From NCBI GenBank assembly GCA_016859345.1, contig CM029112.1, forward strand, positions 9,497,089 through 9,561,088: DNA of 64,000 nt, given 5' to 3'. The DNA is from Istiophorus platypterus (taxonomy: Eukaryota; Chordata; Actinopteri; Istiophoriformes; Istiophoridae). Below the pieces are notes generated by a model. That model was not told the DNA's origin. It did no database searches and saw only the letters and a list, made by a program, of their open reading frames with translations. Shown here one piece after another: positions 38,501-53,500 of the stretch. Position 1 is the stretch's first letter. Every line of letters starts with the position of its first letter. The position numbers and the translations under genes were made by a program.

Positions 38501-41500
38501 AGACTTGTGATAAGAACTCTACACCGTTCACGTGCGTGGCTCACCAGAGGGTCTGGCCTCGATGACATATCGTGTGATGGGTGCACGACCTTGATCACCG
38601 CTTGTCCAGTGCAGCGTGAGGGCAGTGCCATAGCGAGAAATGAAGGGTTCTCCGGGAGGGCCCGGGGCTCCTTGGGAAGATAAAAATGGTTAGAAAACCG
38701 GGCGTTCTGTCAGGGAGGTACTCAAAAAGATTAGATCACTGACATAAACGTAAGAAAAAGGCACCTTCTCCAGGCCCAGTGGTGATGTTGGCCTCGACCT
38801 CAGGGCCGTAAGTGAGCGTTTTAGCACGAATGCGGAAGTTGTAGGTGACGCCATCTGCCAGGTCTTTGATCTTCATCCATAAGGGAGTGCTGCCCTTCAC
38901 ATCTACTGTCACTATCTTACTGACACCTGGAGTGCGAGGAGAGGAGTCTGTACAGGAAACACTAAGACTCTAGATGCTGCTTTCTACGAGCGACAGATAG
39001 CCAAGCTTTGTTTGTATGAACAGATACGCAGAGGCATGCAGACAACTTGACAGCAAGGACAAGAGTTAGACGACCAGACAGACGGACTCACAGCACTATC
39101 AGAGACACACATATCTTTGCATATTGAACAGAAAAGGAGAAGTATTCCGGCAGCGTCCTAAAGATGCAGACAGGAAGAAACACCAGGACAATTTTTATAA
39201 TAGACCAACCGATATTCCCTGTCTTTTCTAGGCTGTTCAGCTTTGCTCTGGGTTCATTAGCGGATAGCCGAGGGACCACAGCGGCCTCAGCTCAGCATTC
39301 CACCTCTGCTCCCAATTACTTGACAATCTTGTCCAGGCAACTACACTTAGCCAGCTATTAGCTATGTTTCTCTTAGTGAGAGAGGAAGCTGTGCAGAGTC
39401 TCACCGGAGCATTCCAACATATTTTATCAGGCATGCCATATATGCTACTGCAGGGCCTTTACTCATCTGTAAAAGATTAGAGCGTGAGGTTAAGCAGCAC
39501 GAGTTAAAAAGGAAAAAAGCATAGTGACAAGGCTGGAAGTTGTAAATCACTGTTCGAGAAAGCCAGCTGAGGAATGTCAAGACATGGCAGAGTTATTAGG
39601 CTCAAGGCAGAGTTTCTCACCATCGACCGGAGTGGAAGGCTCATAAACCAGGCGGTAGCCCTCAATGATGCCATTGGCCTGCTTGGGCTCTCCCCAGGAC
39701 ACGTTGACCGAAGTGGTGGTCAGCTCACTGAAGTGGATGAAGCCGGGAGCACTGGGTGCTTTTTGGTGAAGAAAAGGGGGTAAAGAGGCGATGAGAGCTA
39801 GATCACTTCAAAGCACTGGGACAAAACGCTACATTCACTGCAAAGCTGCGATGGATTGACCTGGATATGCCACCCTAGAGTGCATCTTCATGAAATAATT
39901 TGCAAAAACTCAGTGAAACTGTAAAACAACATGAAATAATAACTAAATAAACCACCATCATTTATTTATAATTCCTTTACTGCAGGCAATTTTAAGTTCA
40001 GCATTATTTATGTCCCTAATTCTTAATGTTCCTCTGTTTCTCAGTAGACATCTGAGCTTTCACAAGTCTTAGTAGAAATTTAGTTTCTTAAGTTGTTTCT
40101 GTTGCAGGTACTTTCCCACTTTTCTCTAAATTCTTTATACTTTTGGGTAAATTATACTGCCAACAAAAAAAAGCACTGGAGCAATACGTCAAAGTCATTG
40201 ATCACAGTCCACAGCAGGGGAATGCAATTTGACATAGCTAAAACTAAAAAAAACAAACAAACGAAGAAACCCAGGAGTATTATGAGATTAAAATGAACAT
40301 TGTTCATAAGGTTTTTGTGTGCATTCAAAAAAAAGCTACAATAGTGTACAGCTCAGACCAAATTGCAAAAAAAAACAACCAAAATCCTGAATGACTGTTT
40401 AAGCAAATGAGTAACCAAACTCAAAGTACACACAAGAGTGTGAAAAATCAGTCTGTGACCTTGAACAAGAGCTGTGAGAATGCTGCCTGCTGACCCAACC
40501 CAGATCCAGCTAAGTGTCAGGATTTAGCCACAATTCTGCATAAAAAATTCACAAAAGCTTGTGCTGGCTCACTTCCCAGTACCCTGTGGTGCAGAGAGCC
40601 AAAAATTCCTGCCTGTGTTTTTAAGTTCTCAGCACTTTGTACCCCTCGCCAATGTCATAGCCTTCGAGGGGGCGGAAGAGACGATAGCAATTTATACTGT
40701 AAACCATTTTTGTGCTGAAACCGCAGAGGAGGGACTCTTGCTAGCTGGTAAACACAGACGCCTTTGTGCAGTTGGAGCCAAAAAAACTAATCTACATGTG
40801 TCCCCCCGCACTCTGTATTCATCGCTCGTCTGCTGTCATCGGGCTTCCACCCCCATGGCTTGTCCTAGAGGAGGTGCCGAGAAAAATCTCTGATCTCTTA
40901 TGCTACATCTCGCAGGACGAAACTCTTTAGTGAGAATGCACTATTTCTTGGTGAATAGGAGGAGCGGTTCTCACATTGTCTGCCTTAAAGCTGTAGTACT
41001 TCAGTCACAGTTTGCAGTTTTTTTGTTACACGGTGACTCACGATGAAAGCACCCATCATCTCTTCTTTGGTAGGCATCTTTTTTTTTTCCACTGAAGGGA
41101 GGATGTACCTTAAGATGGTACTCTACACAAGCACTTGAGCACCATAAACAATGTGGTTCAATAATGACAGGCAGTATCCTGCAGTGCAGATGACAGCAAC
41201 AGACAGACAAAGGACGGAGAGGCATAAAGAAATACAAAGCCCAAGACTGTGAAATGCTACATGGTAATGGCCGAGGGTTTGAGCTGGAAGATGAGTGCCA
41301 CTGGTCTTCTGAAAGATAATTAATCTCTTTAACCACATCTGGATTCGGCGTAGCTCACCTGCTTGCTGAGTGCGCCCTCTGGTGGGCAGGGAGCGGGGTC
41401 CATCCCCTGCAGCATTGAAGGCCGACACGCTGATCATGTAGGTGGTGTAGCCTGTCAGGTTTTTGAGCTTCACCCCGAGCTCCGGCAGGAACAGAGTCCG

Positions 41501-44500
41501 TAGGCGCTCGGTCTCATTCTGCAGCTGAAACTCCCAGAAATAGATCTAGAAACAGAATAATAGATCTGATTATCCAGGATTTGTTTTTTTATTTTTTTTA
41601 TTTTTCAAATGAAAACATAAAGATAAGGCAGGCATGATGTAAGTTGTGTTGATTTTTGGCAACACAGAAAAGACACATAATTGATACCTTGTAACCCTGT
41701 ATGTCTCCATTCTGAGAATCCAGAGGAGGAGGGTCCCATGTGATATCCAGCTGTGTGGCTGTTGAGGACTGGACCATTACATTTTGGGGAGGGGCTGTTG
41801 GGACTGGAACGGGGCAGAGTGTAAATAAAAACTATATTAATTATATAATCACTCCTTATATGTTTCACACGACATGCTTAACATTTAAGAAATGAAGTTC
41901 AAAGGGAAGCAGACTAACACGCATGGTGTAAAGTGAGAGAGGAAACATACCCGCCTCTCCGACAAACACTTCCTGTGGTGCACTGCTAGGACCCTCCCCC
42001 ACAGCGTTATACACACTGAGACGGATCTCATAGCGTTTGTGTTTACTCAAATCTGCAACAAGAGAACCGATATTGTAAAAGAATAGTTAAGATGAAAGAG
42101 CAAAAAAGAAATTATTCGAGGGAGACACAAAGTCACTGTGATGCCCGAGGCAGAAAAAGAATCCCAAATTGAACAGAAAAGTAAAAAAAAAGAAAAAAGA
42201 CAGAAAAAAACGACTTTTGGAATTGTAAAGGCAAACTGATGAAAAGACAGGATTGTGGTGGGGACATGGGGGAAATTTGTCAGTGATTACAAAGACCGAA
42301 ACACACTGAAATAATGACAGGGCAGCTTGAGGAGATTAAAGTCATATACACATCATAGGAATCAGCAGCGGCCCCTCGGTGGAATCAGCTGAGTGGGAGG
42401 ATGGTGCAATGCGCACTTGCTGTGAATTATTATCCAAATTGCCTATTTTATGGGAGTAAAATATAACAGATGAAATGCAAACAGATGGGGAGTCATGGAG
42501 GAAGAATATAAAGGTATATATAAGACTTACTATCCAATTCATATTGGGTGAGCGAGGATTCACTCAAGTTCCTGACACTGTAAGGAGCTGGAGTTTGGAT
42601 AAAGGAAGGGCAAGGTAGAGAAAACACAGGATCAGGAAAAGATATTAGCAGACTTATGTGTTTATTTTTGCAAAACGCACTGCAGGCCTTAATGACAGCA
42701 TCAAAGAAATACTTTTATAGGTACGTTTATTTCATGGTAGCATCATGTTCAGTTTATAAGCCAAAGTAATCGATGAGTAATTAGTGAAAGTGTCAACTCA
42801 CCAGTGAGATCAGCCCAGTTGGCAGAGGGACTGTTAACTGTGCGGACAGTGAAGCTGCGTAGCCGGTCATAGTGTAACTCTCGGTACCTGACCCTGAACC
42901 CCAACAAGACTCCATTTATGTGATCCTCAGAGGGGGGCTACGGAGAGAAGAGGTCTGCCAAATGCTCAATACGTAACAAACATTCAACTCCATCAAGGGC
43001 TCTGCTCAATAAACGCCGATTTCCCAACACATTCAAAACGCAGCGCCAAGTAATTCGACAGCGTACCTGCCAGCGGACCAGTACAGATGTGGTGGTGTGA
43101 GGTGTAACGGACAGAATCGTCGGAGCTTTGTCTGGGGCTATGGAAGATAAAGCCAAAAAAAAAAAAAGATTGGTTGGGGTTAACAAACCGACACCGCTGA
43201 GGAAAGCGATTTTAACTTTAAACATTCTGGTAGGGAACAGCTTGAGAGTAAAAACACACGCTGTCAATGTTTAGTATTCGCTTTGAAAATCCAAAGTCGA
43301 AACATGGATGTAACGGCATGTTAGGCCGGCTACTACAGAGTCGTTCCCACACAAGATCCACAGAGAAATCAGCGGATAACGACGCCGCGCCGCAGGTGGA
43401 CGTGTTTGGTCCGCGTCTGAACACGGCAGAAACGGGGTCTTACCATCCTGCAGGGTAGTGATGGCCTCGCTCTCCTGACTGTACTCGCTGTCTCCGATGT
43501 CGTTGGTGGCTTTGATGCGGAACTGGTATGAGGTGAATGGCTTTAACCTTTGCAGACGGAAGAAGAGAGAAGTGTATATGTCACAGCATGCTGCTCATAT
43601 TTCTGCTCTACTGAATGCACATCGATTAATAAATGATACGAGGACGTTTTTGAGGATTAGAGTGGAATTTGGTATTTACCTATCCACTATGTAGGAGTGC
43701 GTCTCGTGGCTGACCGATGCAGAGTGGACAGTCCAGTTACTGTCCGGCAGCTCTCTGTACTGGACCGTATAGTAACGGACCGGGGACAGGCCGTCGCTGC
43801 CTGGTTCCCATGACAACAGCACTCTGCGAGCCTGGACTTCCTCTTGAGGCACCACGGGACGGCTCGTGGGCTGGGGTCGAGCTGAGGGGCACAAACAAAC
43901 ACACACAGAGTCACTCTCAAACTTAATATCTAGAGGCGGATAAATTGAACGATCCATTTAAGTTCAGTAATTCACCTCTTTTTTCTGTTGTGACCACCAG
44001 AGCCTCAGCAGCCTCCCCCCAACCTTTTCGTGTCTGAGCAGTGAGGCGGAACACGTAAACCATTTCCGGTTTCAGTCCCGTCGCCGTGTACTGGCGCGCG
44101 CTGGGGCTAAGCACGTCCACGGTGGCGGCGTTGCTGTTTGAAGAGTTTCTTCTGTATGTGATCTGATAGGCTGTGGGAAAAAAAAAAAAAAAAATTAAAA
44201 ATCATATAATTCAAAGTCATGCATAAAGAAAGAAGCAAAAAGTAAAACCCAGCTACATTTCCAAAAAAATACAAAAAAAACCCAAAACCCATTAGCATAC
44301 GCAGAAAGTTGAAGGAAAATTTCTTTTAGGACCATGACACAAAGCAACTTATTTTTTTTAAATTAAACCTAAGAACTTCTCTCTTTGCCAGTGCCTTTTA
44401 TTAAATATAATTTGGAGCTATTCATATATCACACTTTACTGTGGCTGCACTGAAATTTTTAAAGTCCTGTTTAATGTGTCTATTTAGCTTTCTTTTATAT

Positions 44501-47500
44501 TCCGTTTTATTTTACTTTTTATGTGTCTTTTATATTGTCTAATACTTCTTTTTGATCCTGTCTTAATGCATTTTATGTCATAGGTACAGCACTTTGAACT
44601 ACCGTGTTAATCAAAGGCGCTATACAAAATAAACTTGACCTGCCTCTGTCTCACAATAATATTTAAGGTCAAAGATGAAGGTCTGGATATTGTCAACTCA
44701 CCCAGGATAATACCGTTGGGCTGTGCAGGCGGTTGCCAGATGAGCCTGACTGAGGTGGTTCTGACTTCTGGGAAGAGGATGCCAACTGGGGGACCTGGCA
44801 CTATCACACATAAAATTACCAAAATCAGTATTATTTATGAAATAAATTATTGATAAAACTGCATCAAGGAAATATATTCATCCCAAAATACAGGGCCATT
44901 ATACAGTTATTATCAAAACAAAAACAACTCTCCATATTCGTCTTTCTTCATAGCAGGAGTAATAATCATTTGCTGCAGAAATTACTTAAAGCAAAAAAAT
45001 TCTAGGTGGAAATTGATATTAATAGCAATCGAAACAGTCTCAGCACAGTGGCATATTTTTTCCTTTTTCAATTTGTTTAGAGAAAAACACAGTTTCTGCA
45101 AAAACAACAACATCTGTTTACCATCATCCAGGGTCCTCTCCAGAATGGACGGAGCGCTGCTCCTTCCGTCTCCGATGCGTGTGAACGCGAGGACCTGGAT
45201 CTCATACAGGACATACTTGCCCAGACCACTCAGCTGGACACTGTGGCTGGTGTTTCCCTCCACTGTCCAGAAGTTGGGAGCTTTTTCTGAGTCCTTCTCC
45301 TTATACACTACCTGAGAGACACAGGGAATGTTTTACCGTCGGGTGATTATTTAGTTTTGCTCTAAATTCACACGATCTTTTCCCCGTTTAATATGGATGG
45401 CTTCTATAGATTACTATCAATCTGTTTCACTTGACTGAACCCAGACAAATGGCATGAGATGTGGAGTGACCTTATAGCCGAGGATGAGCCCATTGCGGTC
45501 TGTCTCTGCGACTTCTCCCCACCGCACCAGGATGCTGCTAGAGGTCGTGGCGAATGCCGACACGTTTGTGGGACCGCTGGAGGGCACTGCAGTAGGAGGT
45601 AAAGGTCAAAGTTTAGAACGCCTCAAGTGTACCCATGTGGTTTTATCGTGTTATTTGTACACGCGTTCCCCTCCTCACCTGACTCCCTGGTCCTGCCGTG
45701 GACCGGCTGGCTCCAGGGTCCAGAGCCGATGCCGTTGATGGCCTGAACTCTGACCTCATACTCCGTCCACTCCTCCAGGTCCTCGATAGTGAACTCCCTC
45801 TCCAGCCGGTCCATGATGACATGGGAAAGAACTCCCCCTTTAGACCCAGCTTTGGAGTATTGGACCCGGTAGCCCACGAGATCTGGATTCCCATTGTACT
45901 CCCACTCTGGAAGAGGCTGAGAGAATTTTTTTTTTTTTTTTAATCACCCGAGTTCATAAAATAATAATCACATCTCAACTTTAAATATGTGTATTTCATC
46001 TGGAAAATATAGTTCTTGAAAAGCAATTAAAAACATGATTGCTATGCAAAACACAAGTACAGGTTTTACTGATTTTAAGTACATCAATATTGAAATTAAC
46101 TGTTGCGGAAAAGTGTGTTTTGCGAGTTTTTGCAATCATTCTAAAAATCACTCAGCCAGTAAAAATAGAAAACTAGACCTCCCACTTTTTCATATCTAAC
46201 ACCGACACATGCACATTATTGAGCAAAACAAGTGAGCAAACTGACATACATATGTACTGCACTTATTTCCTTTTTTTTATTCAATTCTTATTTTTGGAAA
46301 AGCCTTCCTTTCACCTTCATCATTTTACGTAGTATCAGTATTAGTGAATAATTGAAACCTTTCCATAATATATATTTCATATATCTTTTCTAGTCACTCA
46401 CCAGTGGCGGATGGCTCGGACTTTTCACATCCTGCCATAAGCATTTGTACCGGTTTCCTATCACTAATATTCCAACCTTCATTTCAATATATGATATATA
46501 TATATATATTATCACACGCACATAAGATGTTGATATATTATACATTATTAATATGTTTATGAATTTCCTGCCAATAAGACAATTAACACAGATATATGGA
46601 AGGAATTGGAAGGAATTTGTTGAATGGTGTTGAACTTGTTGTTTTCCACTCTCTCTCCATCTTCTTCTCCTCTCTGGTAAAAAAAAAAAATTCCTTCTCT
46701 TCTTTCTATTTTGTGTGTGTCAGTGTTGACAGACTTGGACGGAGAGTTTACATTCTGGAGATAATCTTATTACATGTTGCGGAGTGCTTGGCGTATTTCT
46801 ATGAAAGTGCCAGTGTTCTTGAAATTAATGTGGCCTCGATTCAGACTAAGACTTCCGTGGCCTTGGCAATGAAGCGGACCACTAAATTTTACTACAGTTT
46901 AACCCCCACCTTTTGAAAAGGGTTGCAATCATTGAGCTAGGTCATTAATTTACCGAGCCGTGTAGCACAGCTGACACCCCTCTGCTGTTAAAATCAAGGT
47001 AATGTGCCTTTTTCAATCCTGCAGGAGTACCTCGCTTCTGCCCCTCACCGCCTGGCACTGCCCAGGCACTGCCCAGGCACTGGCACAGTGATGATAATGG
47101 ACAGATGCAGTAAAGAATAAATTGGCCAAAATGCTGACACAGAAGGCAGCGATAATCAAGGACAGAGTGCATGCACCTTTCCAAAATCTTATCAGTGCAT
47201 CATATAGCAGCCCCAAGAGTACAAGAGCAGATTTACAGAAGGTGGAAAAGGCAACGTTTCATGGACAAAAATAAGTACAAATGACGACAAAAAAAATTGA
47301 GCTGAATTCTTATTGTGTCAATAGATAGTGAATAGATTAAAAGCAATATTTTAAATCAGCTGACAAGGGAAAGTCATCATGTAATATCAAACTCTATAAA
47401 ATGTGAAAAATTTGATCTTTGTGATTTTTCTTATGGTGAAAAATTAAACTGCCTGTGTTAGATTTTCAAAAAGATCATCTTATGAATGTTTTATTCAATT

Positions 47501-50500
47501 AATATCTCAAGAGCACTTTGCTTAGTTCAGTCTTGTGCCAACGTGATTTTCCACCAAACCAACAAGAAGGATAAAAATAGGAAAAAGACAGCGATTTGAA
47601 ATAGTTTATATGCATGCAAAGACATTCGAAAATCTACTGGACATGTTTCAAAAGTCTGAATAGGAACAACCCAGACACAGACATATCTAAATAGAAATCT
47701 AATAAAAGTCAACTGACTTTATATACACTGAGTCAGGCCCAATTTGCAATGAGCCGTGACAGCTTACCACCCAGCGAAGCCACAGGCTGGTCTCGCTGGC
47801 TGTGCGCAGGGTGACATTGGCAGGGGAGATGTCTGGAGGGGCCTGCAGGGTTTGGATCTTCCTGGAGGGCTGACTGGGAGGACTGGTGCCCACAATGTTT
47901 ACCTGGCGCATTCGGAACCTGGGGCAAAGGAAGCGGCCGAGGGTCTTTAAATCATCGAAAGGTGGGCGTTTAATCATGGTATGCTAGCGCGGGAGGATCA
48001 GATTAGATTACTTCAGATTAGATTAGATACTTAGATGATGCCATAAAAGGAACTAGGTCATTGCAGTGACAGAGAATAGGATCGATTTATGACAGGAGAA
48101 CTGAAGAAAACAATGCAAAAAAAAAAAAAAAAAAGCTAACATATTCAAGAAAACAGTAAAATGATTCATAAAGATTAAGGATAATCAGTGACAAGTGTAT
48201 AAATTGGCAGCATTTACATTATTATACCAGATAGGAGTGGAAAATATTGGTTTTATAACATATCATATGTACAAATTTAAATTAATGTGTATGTTCTCAC
48301 CTGTAGAAAGTATAAGGGTTTAGGTCCAGGACCTCCAGTGATCTGGCATCAGGTTCATTAGCCAGCTGATGAACCACCAGCCATTCTTCATTCTCTCCTA
48401 TTATGCCAATCTGAAATGCACATAGAAAAATGGGATGGTATCAGCAGCCAAACAAACCTGCGTGCCGATATAAATACATCAAACGACAAAAGACGGATTG
48501 TTGTAATAATGTTAATGTAGATAAGTGTCTAACCTGAGCTTCAACCTGCCAGCGGGAAATGGATGTCTTGCCATCGTAGCCTGGTTTGAACTGCAGAGCG
48601 ACAGAGCGAGGCCCGATGTTGGAGATGGCTAAATTGGTGGGAGGACCGGGCAGCTCTGTGAAAGACAAAAGGGGAAAGACAAATTAAAATGACATTCAAA
48701 GGGACCTGTTGAGTCATAGCAGTTGGAATGACTATTTAAAAACCCACTTGTAGAATATTCAGCGGATATTTGGAGTACTTAAAAATTCTCAGCTCAAAGT
48801 CACATAGTTCATCTGCACATTTTTTTCTCTGACCTGGCGGTACGCCGGAGGAGATGGTGGAAGCCGACAGTTGGCCCTGGCCCTTGGAGGTCATGGCTGC
48901 TACCTGAATGGTGTATGTGGTGAGGGCAGTGAGCCCCGTCACCTTGTATTCCTGAGTCAGGTTGGGCAGATAATGGGTCACCCGAGTATTGGTCCTGTTG
49001 AACTCTTCCCAGGAGATACGGTAGCCTGGAAGAAGTGGCAAATTCCAACTAGCACGGTGTTCTAGTGGTTCTAACAGAAAACACAGCTCAACGACACACT
49101 GTCAATTGTGCAAAGAAGTGAGGACATGATGATGCTGCGTATTTATCTTTAATGGTTACCTGTGAGAACGCCGTTTTTCTCCTGTGGCTCCTTCCAGCTG
49201 ACTTTTAGTGAGGTGTCCAAGATGTCGGTGAAACTGAGGTGTCCCACAGCACCAGGGGCTATGACAAGTAAGAAAAACAGACAGTAAATGAACAGTACGA
49301 CAGCCTGACGTGTAATTATCTGCCGATTCTGAATAATACTCACTATCCTCATGGGTGCGTAACCGTTGAGGCGGGCTGCGGGGCCCATCTCCCGGGGTGG
49401 TGAAGCATAAGACAGACGTGTAGTACTCAGTGAATTTTTTGAGGCCGGAGACGTAACCGACATGAACGCTGTCCTGGAAGTTGGGACGCACCGTGACCAT
49501 GGTGACCTCATTCGAACGACCGGGTTCCCATGCCAACAGCTGGAAATGATGTGACAGGGCGCCGGATTTGAATGCATACATTACAGACACGCATATGCTG
49601 GTACTATCATGGCATAAGCATCTTTTTTAGAATTGAATAAGGTGAAAAACCGCGAACATTCGTTAAGTCTATGATTTACATAAAATCAAGGCAGAAAAAT
49701 CTGCTTTCCTTCTTGACCTTGCAACTACCACTTGCAGTGAGCTTGCAGCGACAGAGTGCCTTTCTAACTCTGACCACTAGAGCGCACCAGTTCACAGAAG
49801 GGGGCTGCTCACCTTATATCCCTGGTTGATTCCATTTATAAACTGAGGGCTTGGGGCACTCCAGGTAAAACGCACCGTGGTGGAGTTGACAGCCTCGGCT
49901 TGTACATTTCCTGGTGGCACAGTGGGCACTGATCCAGAGTATGGATAAAAAAAAAAAAGAGAGAGAGAGAGAGAGGTGGAGCGAGGGATTGAGAAAGAGG
50001 GGAGAGGGGTGGGGGTCGAGGGGAGACTACTGATGAGATAGGGAATGGAAAAAAACCTTGCCGGCATTTTCGGACCGGTCTCATTTACAGCGCGAGAATC
50101 AAGCCGAAGCCTTTATTTACTTATTTATTTTTTTCATTTTGGCTCATTTGGAGAGGCAAGAGCATGCCAATCAAACCGGATGTGAGCGCAGTTGCCTCAG
50201 GCGGCTTCCAGGTGATCCCTACAGCAGTTTTTTGTTTTTTGTTTTTTGGGGGGGGGGGGCGTTGAAGTGAGCGTACCATTCTGATGTAACACCAGAAAAA
50301 CAGCCGGGGGACTGACACAGTCGTGGAGCTGATTGGCCAGCGCCGGTCCTCATATCGCTGTGCTAACCTTTTATTCTGTTTGGAATGCATTTAAATGCTC
50401 ATCATGATCTGCTCTCGTGCCTTTAGTGGAGTGAATGGCAGAAACATCTAATTAACGAGAGCCGAGTTGAACAACATGAGTTCCTTGTTTGCTGTCGTTT

Positions 50501-53500
50501 TTCACTGTCAGTCACTAGGATGACGAAGTTATTTTTTTTTTTTTTTGCAAGAGAAGTGAGATGTAAATAAAAAGGTGATGTTTGCCCACACCTCCTAGGT
50601 TTCTAAGTTTAGCTAATTAAACACGGCGGTCTTGTTTTTCTTTACAAATGCCGCGCGTTTGTTTGTTTGCAGATGAGGCTGGCTGTGGCTTGGACCCACT
50701 CATTAACCGATTGATTGATCAGGCATCGTAGCGAAGTGCCCAAGATTTTAACAAAGTGTTCCAGCTAGAATCAATCACTTCTGAAGCACTTGGAGCATTT
50801 CGTACCCACGCAGCCAAATGACGGTGACAGAAACAGAGGACACCTCTTCAAACAAACACACGCACCTGCTCGGCGCTCATTATATAAATGAACCAGATAA
50901 ACAATAACAACAATAACAATAAATAACAGTAGAGAAAGGAATGTAAAGGTGAAAGTCAAGTGACTTTCAAGAGAGACCGTATTGAGAGCATTTTCTTTTC
51001 CTACTTCAGCATTGCTGAGTTTACATTACAGCACAATTACAGTATTGAAAAGAGCGAATGAGAGGGGAATGTATGTGAATTTATGTGGGTGTGTGATACA
51101 GACCAACTGGGTTGGACTAAAAGCCTGGGTCAAGTCAGCGTAAGCCTTGCTTCACGCAACCCAACATTTTGTCCATATTTTTTGCTCTATTTTTATTTTG
51201 TTTGCCTCTGTAAAGTATTTCAGACATGCTCATGATAAAAGGGTACATAAATAACTAAACAAAAACTTGAAACCAATCTAGCGGACTTAAAAACAGTACC
51301 TGTAAACTCTGATACAATAAAAATATCTGCTGATTCACCCTCTCTAATAACTGTATCTGAGCAGGGACTAGAACAAAATTGGAGATGGAAACACTCCCAA
51401 TTTTCTTATGAGTGCTCTTGAGAATATTTAGTCTGGTGCACAGGATCTCTGTTCCTTGAGTGGATTTAACATGACAGGGATTCTGAGATATGTGAGCGCG
51501 TTAAGCCTTTCAAAGCTTTATATACAAGTTAAAGGAATTTAGAATCAAACTTGAAGCCAGCGCAGCATATCTAAACCAGGAGCGATATCCTCTTTCTTGT
51601 GTTTGTTAAAGTCTAGCAGCAGCATTTTTAGCCGTGAAATATCAGTTGACTTTTTTTTAGGAAAGTCAGTAAGGAGAAAATTATTTAATCTTCTCCTAAT
51701 AAAAACACGGACAAACCTTTCAACGTGCTGATGGATTAGCTATAGCCTGCTTTAACTATATGTTTCTTAATAAAAGGTTGAGTCATATTGTATAATCACA
51801 CTTTTTTTCTGAGGAGCCAGATCATCTAAATCTGCATTGACTGGTGTCAAAAATAATCATTGACTCAGCTTGGTACGAGTTAACAGTAACAAATGTGACA
51901 TTCACCCTCTGAAAAAGTTTGGATTGGCAGGGAGGCAAAGAACATAAGGTGCCAAAATCACCGGGCCTGATGGAAATATATAGCCGTGCGACACCGAGGA
52001 AAGTTTACAATATGTCTTCTAATTATATTACTCAGCATGTACAATGAGAAAATAAGTCAACTGAGGCAGCTTCCTGCGGCAACAATCGAAAATGAATGGC
52101 ACAAGTCTGACGCACATCATCACCTGGTCATTTATGTTTAGAATCAATTAAATCTGTTCTCGGAGAGGCTGACCAATGTCTCCAGGCTTTTTTTTTTGTG
52201 AAGTGCTGCTTTTTCATCGCACACTTTGGTAAAAAAAAAAAAATAAATAAATACGGGGCTCAAGATTCAAAGTGGGAGATTAAAAATAGAAAAAGCAACC
52301 ATATCAAAAATAGGAGGTCCAGTAAAAATTGTGAACATAAAAACATAATTTAGTTTTTTTTTTTTTTCTTTGAAAAAGGGGTCTGATAAAGGTTTTGACT
52401 GTCAAAACACAATTTGTTCTGGTGTAATGCAGCACTTACTAAGAAATTAACCGCATAAAAACCAGACAGGCAAAAAAGCACTTAGATGACCATGTCTTAT
52501 AAAAGCCCGGTGGCTGGAGTCTGTTCTAACTGTTAACTTCTAAATGAGACAGGAGCAAGGAAAATGGCCATTGTCTTCACAGCGTGTGTGAATCGTTTTT
52601 TTCAAGGTTAGCTTAGGATTAAAAACGGCATGCTGTGGAGAAAACATGGCTCTTAATTTGCTCGTTAAAATCAGCTGATAGGATTAACTATCATTCACAA
52701 GTTTCACGCTGGAGGCTTAAAATTGGTCAAGCCACCGCGATGAGGCTGCAGGTAACAAATGGAAAAATTAAACTCCTCACCCCCTTGCAGGGTCCACTCA
52801 GTGACTTTGTGGCTATAGGTGCCCCTTCCTGCTCCATTATAGGCTGCCACCTCAATCTCATAGTTTGTCCAGATGATGAGATCCTCCAGGAGCAGACTGG
52901 TCTGGTCTGGGTTGGTGATGTTTTTCATCTGGCAATCCACTGGAAGCCCAGACAAGCAGTACCTGTAGCAAAGGGAGCAATCGATAGACAGAGAGAGAGG
53001 GAGAGACAGACAGAGAGAGACGGCAGAGAAAGACAAAAAAATCCCACGTTTATATATATTTATATATATTAGAGCACAGTTTCTCTGAAAAAACCAGAGG
53101 GAAGAAGAGCAGCAACGAAAGAGAAGACCTCATGCAGAATGGTTATAAAATGGTTACAGAAAGAGAGGTGACAACAGATGAATAGAGGGGAAGGTACTTA
53201 ATTGGCACCAATTATTCTATTGCTGCGCTGAGTGCGACTGAAGCAAAATGGAGAGGAAGAAAAGGAGCTGACATAACAGTTATTATCACATCTGAATGGC
53301 ACTGGCCTAGACAGGCACCTATCCCTGGGGGGAAATTAGGCAGGTTGTCACGGTCTTCTTACCTGATGATGTAGCCTTGGAGTGGACCATTCTGATGACT
53401 CTCCGGGGGTGGTTGCCATTGGATCATGATGGACTGATTGGTGCGGCCGCTCGCAATGACTGTCTGGGGGGGGGCGCTGGGAGGCTCTTCGGGGAGAGTC

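Larger units (their letters stand above)
49929..52780 (-). other. sdk2 intron
   Basis: 2.85 kb between FnIII-2 and FnIII-3. The flanks join in frame (LQG-VPTV). It contains a possible old repeat at 51380-51660 and several T- and A-runs. A short frame near 50190-50260 looks FnIII-like by chance only. Confidence 0.8.

Noticed and set aside
40561..40893. 110-codon plus-strand frame in the intron between exons 33 and 34
   Set aside because: No similarity recognised and no splice partners. It may be part of an old repeat, but I could not identify one.
50121..50390. Minus-strand frame containing VGITWKPPEATAL, resembling the start of a fibronectin III domain, in the intron between sdk2 exons 13 and 14
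   Set aside because: It lies next to an A/G-run, lacks a matching second half, and exons 13 and 14 already join in frame with no missing domain compared with known Sdk2.
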